From Chara braunii (Eukaryota; Streptophyta; Charophyceae; Charales; Characeae), in assembly GCA_003427395.1 (NCBI GenBank), contig BFEA01000537.1:962198-994656 (forward strand): a stretch of DNA of 32,459 nucleotides. Reading direction: 5' to 3'. A program made the position numbers and the translations under genes. This document shows positions 20,090 to 29,000 of the stretch, piece by piece. The notes under the pieces were generated by a model that saw only the letters and a program-made list of their open reading frames with translations, had not been told where the DNA came from and did no database searches. Numbering within the stretch: position 1 is the first letter of the stretch; each line of letters starts with the position of its first letter.

Positions 20090-21355
20090 CGTCTCTTTCC
20101 ACTCTGGCGGGACCAGCCCCGTTATATACTGTAGATTGAGGCCTCTCCTGTGTTGTGAAGGTTTCTGCGTTTTGGCTTGCGGCTAATTTTAGCAGGTGGA
20201 CTGCCACATCTGCTGTTTCTCTGTTCTGGTCCTTGAGGACCATGATTTGTGCCTTGAGGACCTCATTTTGTCTGTCAAGGTCTTCCTTTACACCTAGGCA
20301 CACTTCTTCTCCCTCCTCTTCAGGCCCTTTGCCCCGGGTGCTTGCTGTTGACATTGTTTGTGTTTTCCTCTTCCCCCTTTGGGCCTTTTGCTCGTTTTTT
20401 GGCTGTCCGTATTGGTGTAGGATTTGGGCCAGAAATAGTTGTTTAGTGGGGTGTTTCCTTGATTCGCAGTTTCATCCAGTTTGGCGCCGTAGCGCTTAGC
20501 AAAAAATTCTGACAATTCCTGTTCTTTTTGTAGAATTTCATATTGATTGTGTGTAGGGAACAGGTTGTTCAGTGATTGTTGTATCGGGTTGAAGTTCTGC
20601 AAATTGAATATGTGCTTCTTATGTGCCACTCTGATTTCAACTTCAATTTCTCTTTCCCTTTCTAAAGTCCTGATATATTCAGACAACCAAGTGAGAGAGT
20701 ACTCTTGATCACCTTCTTCTGTTCTTTCCGGCATATCTTGTTCTCCCATGGTATGTGAATCTTTCCCTCATGATCCCTGCCACATGTTGTCATCCGCTCC
20801 CTCATTGTCTTCTTCCTCATCTTCCTCTTCGCCGCTTTCTTATGGAATGTCTGTTCCATCCCCCTCCTCCATCGCATTCTCCCCTTCCTTGTGGTGACCA
20901 CCTTCCGTTCCCCGCTGTTTTTTCCTTTTGCTGCCTGTAACTCCTCCTTCCTCTTCTATCAGGCTGTCCGGACTCTTGTCTAAGTCTGCCTTCATTTCTT
21001 TGGTTGTCGTGTTGGAACTTTTGGCCCTGTCGACTTTATCCTGTGTTGTGCCGTGTGCAGGTGAGCTCGGTGAGGTCTGACCATCCTTTCTTTTGAGTGG
21101 TTTGTGTAAACCGCTTGTTGTGTTGTCTCCCTGTGGCTGTTGTGGTGGACTCTGTGCTTTGGCTGCCTGAAGGAGCTTGCCTCTTGGCCGCAGGTTTGCA
21201 ATGTAGGCTTTTTCCGCTGAGCTGCCCGTTTTGAACAGTTCTTGCATGGTATCCTTCCAATGCACATCCTCCATGATTCCCTGTGTATCTAGGATTTGTT
21301 TTCCAAAAATCCTCCTTCTTTGTCTTCAATTCTCCTGGCCCCTTTTGTTAGCCAT
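20064..21355 (-). pseudogene. LINE B ORF1-like protein with C-terminal coiled coil
   Basis: The frame can be followed from ATG 21355 (MANKRGQEN) through IMEDVHWKDTMQELFKTGSS, a basic and Ser/Pro-rich stretch, an acidic stretch (ESGEEEDEEEDNEGADDN), WLSEYIRTLEREREIEVE and FAKRYGAKLDE. It then passes, after a shift near 20340, into a heptad-like helix (VKEDLDRQNEVLKAQIMVLK). Stops interrupt it at about 21328, 20840 and 20774. Position upstream of ORF2, high charge and a coiled coil fit a LINE ORF1, which normally binds element RNA. No RRM or zinc finger was recognised, so the assignment rests on context. Confidence 0.5.
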
Positions 21356-21519
21356 TGGCTGCCACGTGGGGGGTGTACATCAGGTTGAACTATTGGTTCT
21401 CCCTGCAGAACCCACACCCATTTTGGATCATCCAATTTGTCATGGAAAACCCATCCTCGATAGAATCAAGCAGAAATATTTTCCCTCCTCCTCCATGTAT
21501 GACTCTCATACTTGCAAGT

Positions 21520-21660
21520 GGACGGACCGGACGAGCGTTCGGTCCGGTTCGCTTTGCCACGTGGGGCACCCTCCCCCCCGACCGGACGGACCCGGACCGG
21601 ACCGGACCGGACCAGACGGGGTGCGGTCCGGGACTCATCTGTTCAGTGCGGTTTGGTTAG
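21520..21660. repeat. GGACC/GGTCC-rich tract in the LINE B leader
   Basis: CCGGA units are repeated in tandem at about 21592-21612. Nearby, ACCGGAC at 21526-21532 pairs with GTCCGGT at 21542-21548. The tract is far more GC-rich than its surroundings and lies just upstream of the ORF1-like frame on the minus strand. Confidence 0.6.
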
Positions 21661-21707
21661 GGACTGGAGCGGTGCCTTCCCCGCACCGTCCGGGTTGGTA
21701 GGGACCC

Positions 21708-21729
21708 TTTTTTTTTTTTTTTTTTTTTT
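21708..21729. other. T22 tract: poly(A) tail of a minus-strand retroposon or pyrimidine tract before AG
   Basis: Twenty-two consecutive T followed by AG. On the minus strand it could be the poly(A) tail of another insert lying to its right. On the plus strand it has the form of a polypyrimidine tract plus splice acceptor. The sequence alone does not decide. Confidence 0.5.
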
Positions 21730-21731
21730 AG

Positions 21732-22010
21732 GTTCTGCAGGGTGGGGGGCCTTGTTGGGGGGGAGTGCACACCTCTGAGGGTCCGAAGTTGCGAACTATT
21801 GGCAAATGTAAGGGGGCATGCTCAAGATTCGTCTTACGAAACAAGCGACGGTGTCGTGACTGTAGCAATTGCATTGGCGGGGCAGGCAGTGTGGCAGGGT
21901 ACTCACCTGTCCCTCTGCCCCTCTCAACACGCCCTCCCTTCCCCTTCTCCATTGTCCCTCCCTCCCTCCCTTCTACCTCACTTCTCCCTCCAGTTCTCCA
22001 CCCATGCTAA
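21732..22010 (+). CDS. Cysteine-rich open frame, unidentified
   Basis: The frame is open from the AG after the T22 tract. The first ATG is at 21765. It encodes GKCKGACSRFVLRNKRRCRDC followed by SNCIGGAG, a C-x3-C-x11-C-x2-C-x2-C arrangement with basic residues, then a Pro/Ser-rich low-complexity tail. Cysteine spacing suggests metal binding but matches no family I can name. It could be an exon on the plus strand, a retroposon fragment, or chance. The tail is encoded by a CCCTCC-rich tract and is unlikely to be constrained. Function is unknown. Confidence 0.25.
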   Translation, partial: VLQGGGPCWGGVHTSEGPKLRTIGKCKGACSRFVLRNKRRCRDCSNCIGGAGSVAGYSPVPLPLSTRPPFPFSIVPPSLPSTSLLPPVLHPC

Positions 22011-22199
22011 TGAAGAGTGAGAGGGCTTTCAAACAGAGAGGGCTTTCAAAAAAAGTCCTCGTGCGAGTTATCCCCTTCAGACGAGTGAAGAACGAGAGGA
22101 GAAAGAGAACAAAGCCCCCTCGTTTCCCGCCCGAAATCCAATCAATCCGACGAACCCGAAAAAAACGAACTTATTATCTGCCCTGGGGACGACGGGCTG

Positions 22200-22376
22200 G
22201 ATGGCGCGAGGAAGTGAGGAGGACGAGGGGAAGGAGGAAGACGACGATCTGGAGAGGAGGACGACAAGGGTGGGAGGGGGGGGGAGGAGAACAGGAGGAA
22301 GGGAGGAGGACGACGAGGATGGAGAGGGGAAGCAAACGGGGAGGATCTGGAGAGGAAATGAAAAGGACAAGGGTGA
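22200..22376. repeat. Purine-rich GGA-type tract
   Basis: About 175 bases almost entirely of A and G on the plus strand, built from GGAGGA and GGGAGG units. Open frames across it encode only Glu/Arg/Gly runs. Just upstream, GAGAGGGCTTTCAAA is directly repeated at about 22018-22052. Confidence 0.7.
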
Positions 22377-22773
22377 AGATGGCAGCCTGCTGCTAGTTGC
22401 CCCGAATTGGTGTTTTTTTTGTTGTTTGTTTTTTTGTGTGATATGTATGTGCTTTAGGGTATATCCGTATTCAGTTTCGATGCATTTGGACCACTAAAAA
22501 AAATGTTGGCAAAAACATCGAATTCGGAAAACAAATTGGCGAACTCCGAAAGCTACTATGAATAGGGTTTTATAATGCTTTTTAGGGTTTTTTTTTTCAA
22601 TTTTTTTTGCCTGTTTGTTTTTTTGATGTTTGTATTATAAGCCTGCATTATTTGTTCGCTAAATTTTTGACGACATTGCTTGTGGTGGTGCGCCCAAAAA
22701 CACCGAATTTTTGGTCTTCCATTAACCATCTCTCGTCAAACCTAGACGGTATCATCACCGCCTTCCTATCCAT
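22377..22773. other. No gene seen; AT-rich spacer
   Basis: T-rich homopolymer runs and AT-rich DNA with no plausible coding frame. It separates the purine tract from the end of the gag-like ORF of G3. Confidence 0.5.
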
Positions 22774-23439
22774 CTATGGACTGCCATAGCTGGGTCCAGC
22801 TATTGCTGCAGGTTCTAGTCCCAGGGCTGCGGCAGTTGCAGAACTTCCTGCGCTGCCGCTTGTAGCGGCAGTGGGAACTGCACCTGTCGCAGGTCCTGCT
22901 TGATTTATAACCAAAATCATCGAAGAAGATTGAGAGGAAGGAGAGGAATGGACGAGTGCAAAGGTAGAACGCAGAAGAGAACTTGAAGTTTGGGCCTGAT
23001 GCATGCTGGTCATTTGTTGCAGCTGATCGCGATGCTCTCTAGCCATTTCAGCCATTTGAGTACGCATTTGGCTCATCTGCTCGAGGAGTTGAGATTTCAC
23101 ACTCGGGAGTTCGCTGAGCAGATGGTAGTTTACTATTGCGCGTACATACACAACCAGATCTTTTTTAAAGTCTACATCAAATACATTTGAAACTGTTTTG
23201 AAAATAGCTTCAAGTTCGTCAGCGACTGTTTTCCGCTTTGCCTCTTCCGCTTTCTCCTCCTCAGCCAACTCTTTTTGATAGAGGCCCTCATACAACAGTT
23301 TATCAGTCTCACTCGCTGCATCCATGCAAGCCTTTAACATATCAGAAAGTTTGGCTGGTGCAATGTCATAACTTCTAGTTCCTTCGACTGTGATGGCTTC
23401 TCTCACCCTTCTCTCTTGTCTGGGCGTCTCACTGGGCAT
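22774..23439 (-). CDS. Gag-like ORF of G3, 221 codons, uninterrupted
   Basis: The ORF starts MPSETPRQERRVREAITVEG and has a long charged helical stretch (LAEEEKAEEAKRKTVADELE), then DVDFKKDLVVYVRAIVNYHL and a Met/Gln-rich coiled coil (EQMSQMRTQMAEMAREHRDQ). It ends in an Ala/Ser/Gly-rich tail. There is no zinc knuckle and no catalytic motif. It is the longest clean frame in the window outside recognisable pol genes, with no internal stop. Its position 1.3 kb downstream of an LTR and PBS makes gag N-terminus the best reading; an unrelated host exon is possible. The ATG at 23439 is preceded on the minus strand by an AT-rich leader without other long frames. Confidence 0.5.
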   Translation of the reverse strand: MPSETPRQERRVREAITVEGTRSYDIAPAKLSDMLKACMDAASETDKLLYEGLYQKELAEEEKAEEAKRKTVADELEAIFKTVSNVFDVDFKKDLVVYVRAIVNYHLLSELPSVKSQLLEQMSQMRTQMAEMAREHRDQLQQMTSMHQAQTSSSLLRSTFALVHSSPSSQSSSMILVINQAGPATGAVPTAATSGSAGSSATAAALGLEPAAIAGPSYGSP

Positions 23440-24764
23440 GTAGTGGATTTCAGAAAAGAAACAAACTGAAAGTATAGAGAGGAAGATAGAACTCTCAGTC
23501 GGAGCGGCAAATATTTGGACTAGAGAGCAACCAAAAGAAACAAATCAAAGAATACAATACAATCAGAAGAGAGTTTTGATTCCGCGTTCAAGTCCGGTTG
23601 GACCAAGTACAAGATCCCCTTGAGCCTAATCCAACTGGCACCGTCAAAGTACATCAAGCCAGACTACAAGTAACATCATACAGCAATGGAGAATTGAGTG
23701 GTGTATAAGGTGCAGGTCAAGCATTGGATTGTGTGTCATCAGTCTGACAAAGCATCTCAGCCGAGATCCCCTCCGCAACGAGGGCTCTAATAAAAAAGAA
23801 GAATACCGTATCCCAAACAGAACAAAGAGCGACACTGCGTCAACAGATTGGGTCCAAGGGGCCCTTCTTGTTGGGGCCCGGTCCCACTGGGTCCCAATGG
23901 GTCCCAAGAAGGTCGCGACCAAGTCCCAACCAAGGAGAGTACCTCAAGGTCCTACTTTCTGCTTCTACCGTACTGAAAAACGAATTTCAACTTCAGGATA
24001 GAACCTACAGACTATATCCATTCACAAATGAAAAGACAAAGCATTGTAGAAAGATATGGCTTTTCAAGCAAGATACTTCATTTCTATATCCATCAGGTGA
24101 GTAAGTAGTTCGCACACCAACGCACACAACCAAGATTTCAAAGGAGTAGGAAAGAGACCCAAAAGTACCCCAGCAGGACAAACAATACCATGCACGCATA
24201 CATAGGCAACGCTTAGGTGCACGACACTTACCTGAGTGGCCCGGACTATGAGATGAAGTATAACTCACCCCCCTTCCTCATGTGGTCTTCCTAACCCTAT
24301 TCGCTACCTCTACACTAGTGTCCTATCATGTAGGAGGGTCTCACTTCCAACACCAATGTGCAACGCCGGATCCCTCGTCGATGCTGAAGAACAAAGTAGT
24401 AACTTGCAGTCCGTAGATGCAAAATGGCTACCTCCCTTAAGATTGCCTACTTGAGGGAGGCCCTCAAGTCACCAAGTGTCTCCTTTAGGTCAGATTCCAG
24501 GTGCGAGTACCTCTTACTGTCGCCTCTGAACTTGTCACATGAAGTCCTCTTGATGTGTCTCGCCGCCACATACTTACTCTCAAACAACCTGGTCAAGTTC
24601 AATGCCGACCCAGAATAACCTAACCAGGTGGAGGCAGCTTCCCTAAGCCACGCTGCCCCACTTCCCACTTCGGACCAACCCTAACCTTACCCTAAGTGGT
24701 TAGCCTTTACCACTTAGGTTAGGGTTAGGGTGGATAAGTCAACTCTCACCAGCAAGTAGAATCC
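23440..24764 (-). other. Long leader between PBS and gag-like ORF of G3
   Basis: There is no strong coding frame, only a 73-codon piece at 24447-24668. On the minus strand a consensus-like splice donor (CAG/GTAAGT near 24231) and a pyrimidine-AG acceptor (GTTTTTCAG near 23973) could bound a 259-nt intron. A second TTGGTGTTGG word follows a TGCACA at about 24345-24357 and resembles an LTR/PBS border, but no matching LTR is seen. The gag start is about 1.3 kb from the PBS. Confidence 0.35.
24675..24732. other. Hairpin of telomere-like CCCTAA/TTAGGG words in the G3 leader
   Basis: A perfect 10-bp stem, CCTAAGTGGT at 24691-24700 and ACCACTTAGG at 24709-24718, closes an 8-nt loop. The arms extend outwards, imperfectly, through CCAACCCTAACCTTAC on one side and TTAGGGTTAGGGTGG on the other. 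It lies 33 bp from the PBS. Confidence 0.8.
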
Positions 24765-24776
24765 GCTCTGATACCA
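24765..24776 (-). other. Primer-binding site matching plant initiator Met tRNA
   Basis: On the minus strand TGGTATCAGAGC follows the LTR end after one base. This 12-mer is the well-known complement of the 3' end of plant initiator methionine tRNA, used by many plant LTR retrotransposons. It fixes 24778-26001 as a 5' LTR and sets the orientation of G3. Confidence 0.9.
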
Positions 24777-24777
24777 A

Positions 24778-26001
24778 TGTCACGATCCTGGCCAATTTCG
24801 AAGTACACATTCATCAGTAATACAATGCCGTCCTATTGCAGAAAGAAATGAATGAACTTGAGAGGAGAGGGAGGGTAAGAAGAAGAAGAAGAAAGAAAGA
24901 AAGAAAGAAAAGGAAGATGATGTACACCAGCATAGACAAATGATAAAGCTCTTCTTCTTCGCCAAACACTCTCCTCCTCCTTTACTCCTCCTCTCTTATT
25001 CACACAAGAAATAATAGTACAATGTTGAATGGCTGAACCAGAATCAATGTCCGAATCCCTCTTCTACTGCAGGTATCACTTGAGGTCCACCATAGCCATG
25101 GCCGCCTCCCTCACTCTTCACTCTCATAGGCCGAGGCTATGGCGGACTACTGGGCCTTGCCCTGATGCCCAAAGGACAAGCCAACGCAGCGATGGCTGCT
25201 CTAGCTCAGGCTGCCATGCCTGCCTCTGCCTCGAAGCTTCTTGGTGTAGCTCTACGCCAGATGGGGTTTTCCTGCTGCAGCGCCCACCAAGGTGATGAAG
25301 ATGCTGCCACCATAGCCAGGTAAGTACCTCTGGCGCTCCCCCTTCCTCCTGATCTTCTTCCTCCTCCGTGTCCTTGCTCCTTCCCCAGAAGCACTACTCT
25401 TGCTAGCGCTGCTCCAGCCAGTGCCCCAACCAGTTTGTCACCAAACTTGCACACGGCTCTTCGCCCGGCCTGGAGATATAGCGGCCTGCTTGCTTCTTCG
25501 GGCGGTGACTTCCAGGCCGCTTGGCCTTCCAAGCAACCGGTACCTCCTCCCTTTCGGAGGGAAGCATAATTGCAGACTCTGATATTGCCCGTACAGGCCC
25601 TAGACTCAGACTGGTTGGACTGGTACCCGCCTAGACCTAGCCTCCAACCACTGGGCCTCTAAAATTGCCACTTTTGTCTTCTCCTGCGCGGCCTCTAGTA
25701 CCCGCACATCTACCACTTCAGGATGCGGCCTACCTGCTACTTGAGTGTTTCCCCCGCTGCAATCCTAAATGTCACGGCCACAGGTAAGTACCGGCCCTGA
25801 GGGCCCAACGAATGAACAAGTGCCCTTGCGGGTCACACACACACTCAGGCCAACAAGCACTCAGACAGACATGCAGACCAGCAAGCGTGCACACACAGAC
25901 TTAGAGAACTTAGTAGCAAGCGGGAAACTCAGCAAGGCATTCAGTCCATGAGCAAAACTCAGAAATCAGCTGTGTGTCTCACTCCGTGTTTGGTCGAGTC
26001 A
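24778..26001 (-). mobile_element. 5' LTR of G3
   Basis: Read on the minus strand it starts TGACTCGACCAAACACGG and ends GGATCGTGACA. It aligns with the G2 LTR at both ends, in the TG-rich block with GACCCGCAAGGG, in the AGGGCCTGTACGG block and in the GAA/AAAG tract (24877-24916), with considerable divergence in the middle. At 1224 bp it is about 110 bp shorter than the G2 LTR; the 47-bp tandem unit is not clearly repeated here. No obvious target duplication is seen next to 26001. Confidence 0.85.
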
Positions 26002-26039
26002 TCACAAAACAAGAAAATCACAAAAACGAAAAAAGAATA

Positions 26040-26203
26040 TAGATACAGCAAGCTGGCGGGTGGTAATCCGCATACCAGGGATCGAGCCCTGGCGGAGTCC
26101 GTAACACGGTGCCCATAAGGACCTGTTTATGCAAAAAGAAGAAAGAAAAAGAAAAAGAAAACGAAAAAGGAAAAGGAAAAGGAAAAGAAAAAGAAAAAGA
26201 AAG
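26040..26203 (+). mobile_element. Possible tRNA-derived SINE with A-rich tail
   Basis: TGGCGGGTGG at 26054-26063 resembles a Pol III A box with one base missing. GGATCGAGCCC at 26079-26089 fits the B-box consensus at 10 of 11 positions. About 40 bp later a GAAAAA/GGAAAA-rich tail runs from 26132 to 26203. A head with A and B boxes plus an A-rich tail is the SINE plan. Box spacing (25 bp) is shorter than in tRNAs and only one copy is visible, so this is tentative. Confidence 0.35.
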
Positions 26204-27274
26204 CCATCGCCGGCTTGATGAAGTCATGCTCTCTGCTGAGCTCCACTCCCTACCTTTCAATAAAACGGTTTATTAAAACCATTATATAATATATATTATC
26301 ATATTGTATATGTGATGATTTATACTCAAGCAAGTGATGATGTACACTTAAGTTTTTCAGTGGAGAAAGTGGAGTTCAGCAGAGATCCTAAACGAGTTCT
26401 TTTTCTTGTTGTTTTGTTTTCTTTTTGTTTTTGTTCGTGGGTGGGAGGGGGGTTGGGAGATTGCTACAGCGTATGCACACTTCACCTCAGAATGGCTGAG
26501 AAAATTGGGTTTGTATCAAAAAATGTCTCCACAATCGTGTCCAATATGCTGTCATCAAGGCCATCATCCTCATCCCTGATGCTGATAAAAGTTGTTGCAG
26601 GGCCTGCTTCTGCAACAAGCACCGAGATGTTGTTACTGCTTTTCGAAACTGCAAAAGACACACAACGCCAGGAAGTGGAAGAAGACAAGAGATGGAATGG
26701 ACCCTGATTACCATGACTCACAATTCAGGAGGAACGGAAGGGGTAGGCCCCAAAAGAGTCAGGCCCAACTCTTTGTGTTCGGGCTGGAACATAATCCCAT
26801 GGCTAACAGTCTAAGTTACCCAAAGTACATGGGGGCCACAAACGTGGCCAGAATCGCCATTTGTGGGCTTAGCCAAAGTAAGTTAGCCGAGATATTTGAG
26901 GTGAAATAAGTTCACTGAAAAGTCCTCTTTCACTAACACATTTTGCCAAAGAGATGGCATTGTTCGAGGACACCTTTGCTTAACTTTTCAAGTGAATAAG
27001 TGTGTACAAATATGAGGACTTTCTGGGGTGTATCTGGGCAGAAATACAGCCAGACGACAGAGTCATTAGATGAGTACGGCCCGAGGTGGATGCATGCCCC
27101 CTGGTGTGAGTATTGCCTGAGGTGCATGGCCCCAGCAATCAAGCAACTTGGTAAAAGGGATCTGACAAAAGATATTCTCTTCTGAACTTTCCTCCTCATC
27201 AGAACTTTTGTGGGTTCTGCCATGACCGTCTGTGTTATAGTACAGAGACAGCTTTTTTTTGCTTTTTTTTTTGT
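26204..27274. other. Unassigned region with short unidentified frames
   Basis: This stretch is AT-rich at its left end, near 26255-26310. Short frames occur on both strands (26312-26707 and 26592-26909 plus; 26933-27223 minus; 27000-27185 plus, the last containing WCEYCLRC). None shows a domain I recognise, and opposite-strand frames overlap, so no coding strand can be chosen. It may hold decayed exons or transposon remains. Confidence 0.4.
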
Positions 27275-27698
27275 CGTTTCACACAGACAGACTTCCAGGG
27301 ACTGCCTATCGACTATGGACCAAAGGACCTAAAAAATTAGTAAAAATAACTGTCAACTTTGTTGATAGTCCCAGAGTCATGAATCTCAGCCCCAGAGTCC
27401 CACTTTCCCAGTGTACTATAGTTCCATCCGCTAGGCACCGTAGATTGTGTTGATGAGGCCCGCAGTTTAGGTTCAGGCCGTACAAATGTTGACAGTTAGT
27501 TTTAGGTCCTTTGGTCCGTACGGGTCGATAGGCAGTCTCTCGAAGACTGTCTGTGTGAAACGTTGACAGTTGCAGGCTTGACTGTAAAANGTTNNCAGTT
27601 AGTTTTAGGTCCTTTGGTCCGTACGGGTCGATAGGCAGTCTCTCGAAGACTGTCTGTGTGAAACGTTGACAATTGCAGGCTTGACTGTAACAACTCCT
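27275..27698. repeat. Fold-back repeat with a duplicated right arm
   Basis: The left arm 27275-27358 (CGTTTCACACAGACAG...AACTGTCAAC) is the reverse complement, at roughly 80 percent by eye, of 27487-27571. The right arm is part of a 103-bp direct repeat, 27493-27595 and 27596-27698, nearly identical apart from N bases at 27590 and 27594-27595. About 130 bp separate the inverted arms. The structure resembles a fold-back or MITE-like element. No transposase frame is present. Confidence 0.75.
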
Positions 27699-27955
27699 AC
27701 AATCAGAAGATGGTGTCTGCCCTTAATCTCCTCCCCAGTCCCGGGAAAAAAAAAAGGAAAACAAACTGTTGGCAGGTGCGCCTTAAAAACAAAAAAAAGG
27801 AAGGAAAAATAAAATAAAATTCTGCCGGAGGGCCGACTTATGGAGGTGATAAGAGCACCCTCCCTAAGTGGGTCCCTCTTGTTTGATGGCTGCATGCCAA
27901 TGGTCTAAAAAAAAAAATTAGAGCCCTCTGTGACGACCTACAACACCAGAAATAA

Positions 27956-28204
27956 GAAATACACCGCAGGACCTATACGCAACACCAAGAGTGCCGTGAG
28001 CCTCCCCCTGCCGCACAACCTGCAGAATCGGATGATGTCCTCGTGCTACAGCGAGGGCACTGCAAGAACTATGCCAAAGCCCACAAGATCTGCACGCGAT
28101 ACCAGGAGCACTACTGCTTAAAACACCCTAGAAGGCACCCCATTCTTCCATGCGCTCCGAACGAGCAGCCCGTCGGAATGACACCCATCGCAAACACTCT
28201 CTGA
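27956..28204 (+). CDS. Start-less open frame with C-x9-C-x7-C-x2-H motif, possible exon
   Basis: This frame is open from the TAA at 27953 to the TGA at 28202 but lacks an ATG until near its end. It encodes an acidic patch (AESDDVLVLQ), then HCKNYAKAHKICTRYQEHYC and LKHPRRHPILPC. The spacing C-x9-C-x7-C-x2-H with a Tyr-Cys-x2-His end recalls small C3H zinc fingers of the WRC and related types, although the middle gap is shorter than in WRC (C-x9-C-x10-C-x2-H). A CGCAG/GACC word at its start could be a splice acceptor. It may be an internal or last exon, a relic, or chance. Confidence 0.3.
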   Translation, partial: EIHRRTYTQHQECREPPPAAQPAESDDVLVLQRGHCKNYAKAHKICTRYQEHYCLKHPRRHPILPCAPNEQPVGMTPIANTL

Positions 28205-28449
28205 GCCTCCTTGCACATATATTTTGGCCAAAACCCCAAACTTCCACCCCAGAAAAAAACTTGTGGCCACCCACAGACATTACTTCATCGACAAGACAGC
28301 CCATGCTACAAAGCAGGGCAAAGAATTAGGCCATGTATAAAAAACCAGACCCACAAAACACATCCATCCACAGAGAAAGAGTAGCTCGCTAGTACGAGCC
28401 CTATCCTTACCGCTCAAATCTTCCAAGACAGAGAGCTAGCAAGACCGAA

Positions 28450-28450
<1 letters not shown>
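28205..28450. other. No gene seen
   Basis: C/A-rich sequence with no frame, repeat or RNA gene I can support. Confidence 0.4.
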
Positions 28451-28483
<33 letters not shown>

Positions 28484-28535
28484 ATGTGTCCAAAATTCTC
28501 CAAATATTTTCAAGCCATGTTTGAGGTCCGATACA
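28451..28535 (+). repeat. (TG)16 microsatellite with conserved 54-bp flank, copy 1
   Basis: Sixteen TG units (28451-28482) run into a 54-bp sequence (28482-28535, GCATGTGTCCAAAATTCTCC...) that is repeated exactly at 30048-30101 after another TG tract. The left flanks of the two tracts are unrelated. Confidence 0.9.
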
Positions 28536-28767
28536 CAACATAACATGATGCCACCAGCACGGACATCATAGCATCGAATGAATCACACCCTGATCCATGC
28601 TAGTATTCCATCCGACCAGGGATGCACGACCTCACTGACTTCCCAAAGAAGACACAAGGAATGGAGCCCAAGGGCACTAAGCCGTGAGCTGAAACAAACA
28701 ATACATAGCAACTAGGGGAAGGCAGAAAAAAAAGCAGCGAGGAAAACGGCATGCGGCATCAACAAAG
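28536..28767. other. No gene seen
   Basis: No coding frame with plausible composition and no repeat recognised. Confidence 0.4.
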
Positions 28768-29000
28768 GGCGGAAGCTGGATGGCAAGGGGGAGGCGGGTG
28801 GTGCAGACAAACAGCACGCCGCAAAGCAAACAGCACAAGGCAGCAAAGCAAATGGGCTGGAGGGCATGGGGGAGGCGGGTGGGCAGGCAAACAGCAAACA
28901 GCAGGCCACAAAGCAAACAGCACAAAGCAACAAAGCACACAGGGCGGAAGGCATGGGGTAGGCGAATGGGCAAGGGAACAGCGTAAGACAGCGAGGGAAA
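28768..29000 (+). repeat. Degenerate minisatellite, unit about 81-87 bp
   Basis: Three successive units begin near 28768, 28856 and 28941. They share GGGGGAGGCGGGTGG (third unit GGGGTAGGCGAATGG), followed by AAACAGCA and CAAAGCAAACAGCACAA words. Long frames over it (28677-29365 minus, 28751-29089 plus) come from its biased composition. Confidence 0.65.

Larger units (their letters stand above)
18188..21707 (-). mobile_element. Non-LTR retrotransposon LINE B, internally deleted
   Basis: The 3' end is marked by a poly(T) run at 18188-18225 (poly(A) on the minus strand), interrupted by five N. Reading right to left, there is a GC-rich leader (about 21356-21707), an ORF1 starting at ATG 21355, then directly the C-terminal part of ORF2 with the zinc knuckle (20089-18970), and about 740 bp of 3' UTR. 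Endonuclease and RT, which take about 3 kb in LINE A, are absent. Such a copy would depend on another LINE for movement. I found no target-site duplication. The 5' limit is uncertain. Confidence 0.7.
22774..26001 (-). mobile_element. LTR retrotransposon G3, 5' end only
   Basis: On the minus strand a full LTR (26001 to 24778) is followed by a one-base gap, a PBS, a long leader and a gag-like ORF. No pol domain follows to the left of 22774, so the copy is truncated there or earlier. The LTR is the same family as the G2 LTRs, so G3 shows the 5' region that G2 has lost. Confidence 0.65.

Noticed and set aside
20155-20499. 114-codon plus-strand frame
   Set aside because: Antisense to the LINE B ORF1 coiled coil; no independent support.
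22201-22497. 98-codon acidic/basic frame
   Set aside because: Encoded by a purine-rich tract, then T-rich DNA; composition explains the open frame.
26050-26100. tRNA gene
   Set aside because: A- and B-box-like words are present, but spacing is too short and no acceptor stem, anticodon arm or full cloverleaf can be drawn.
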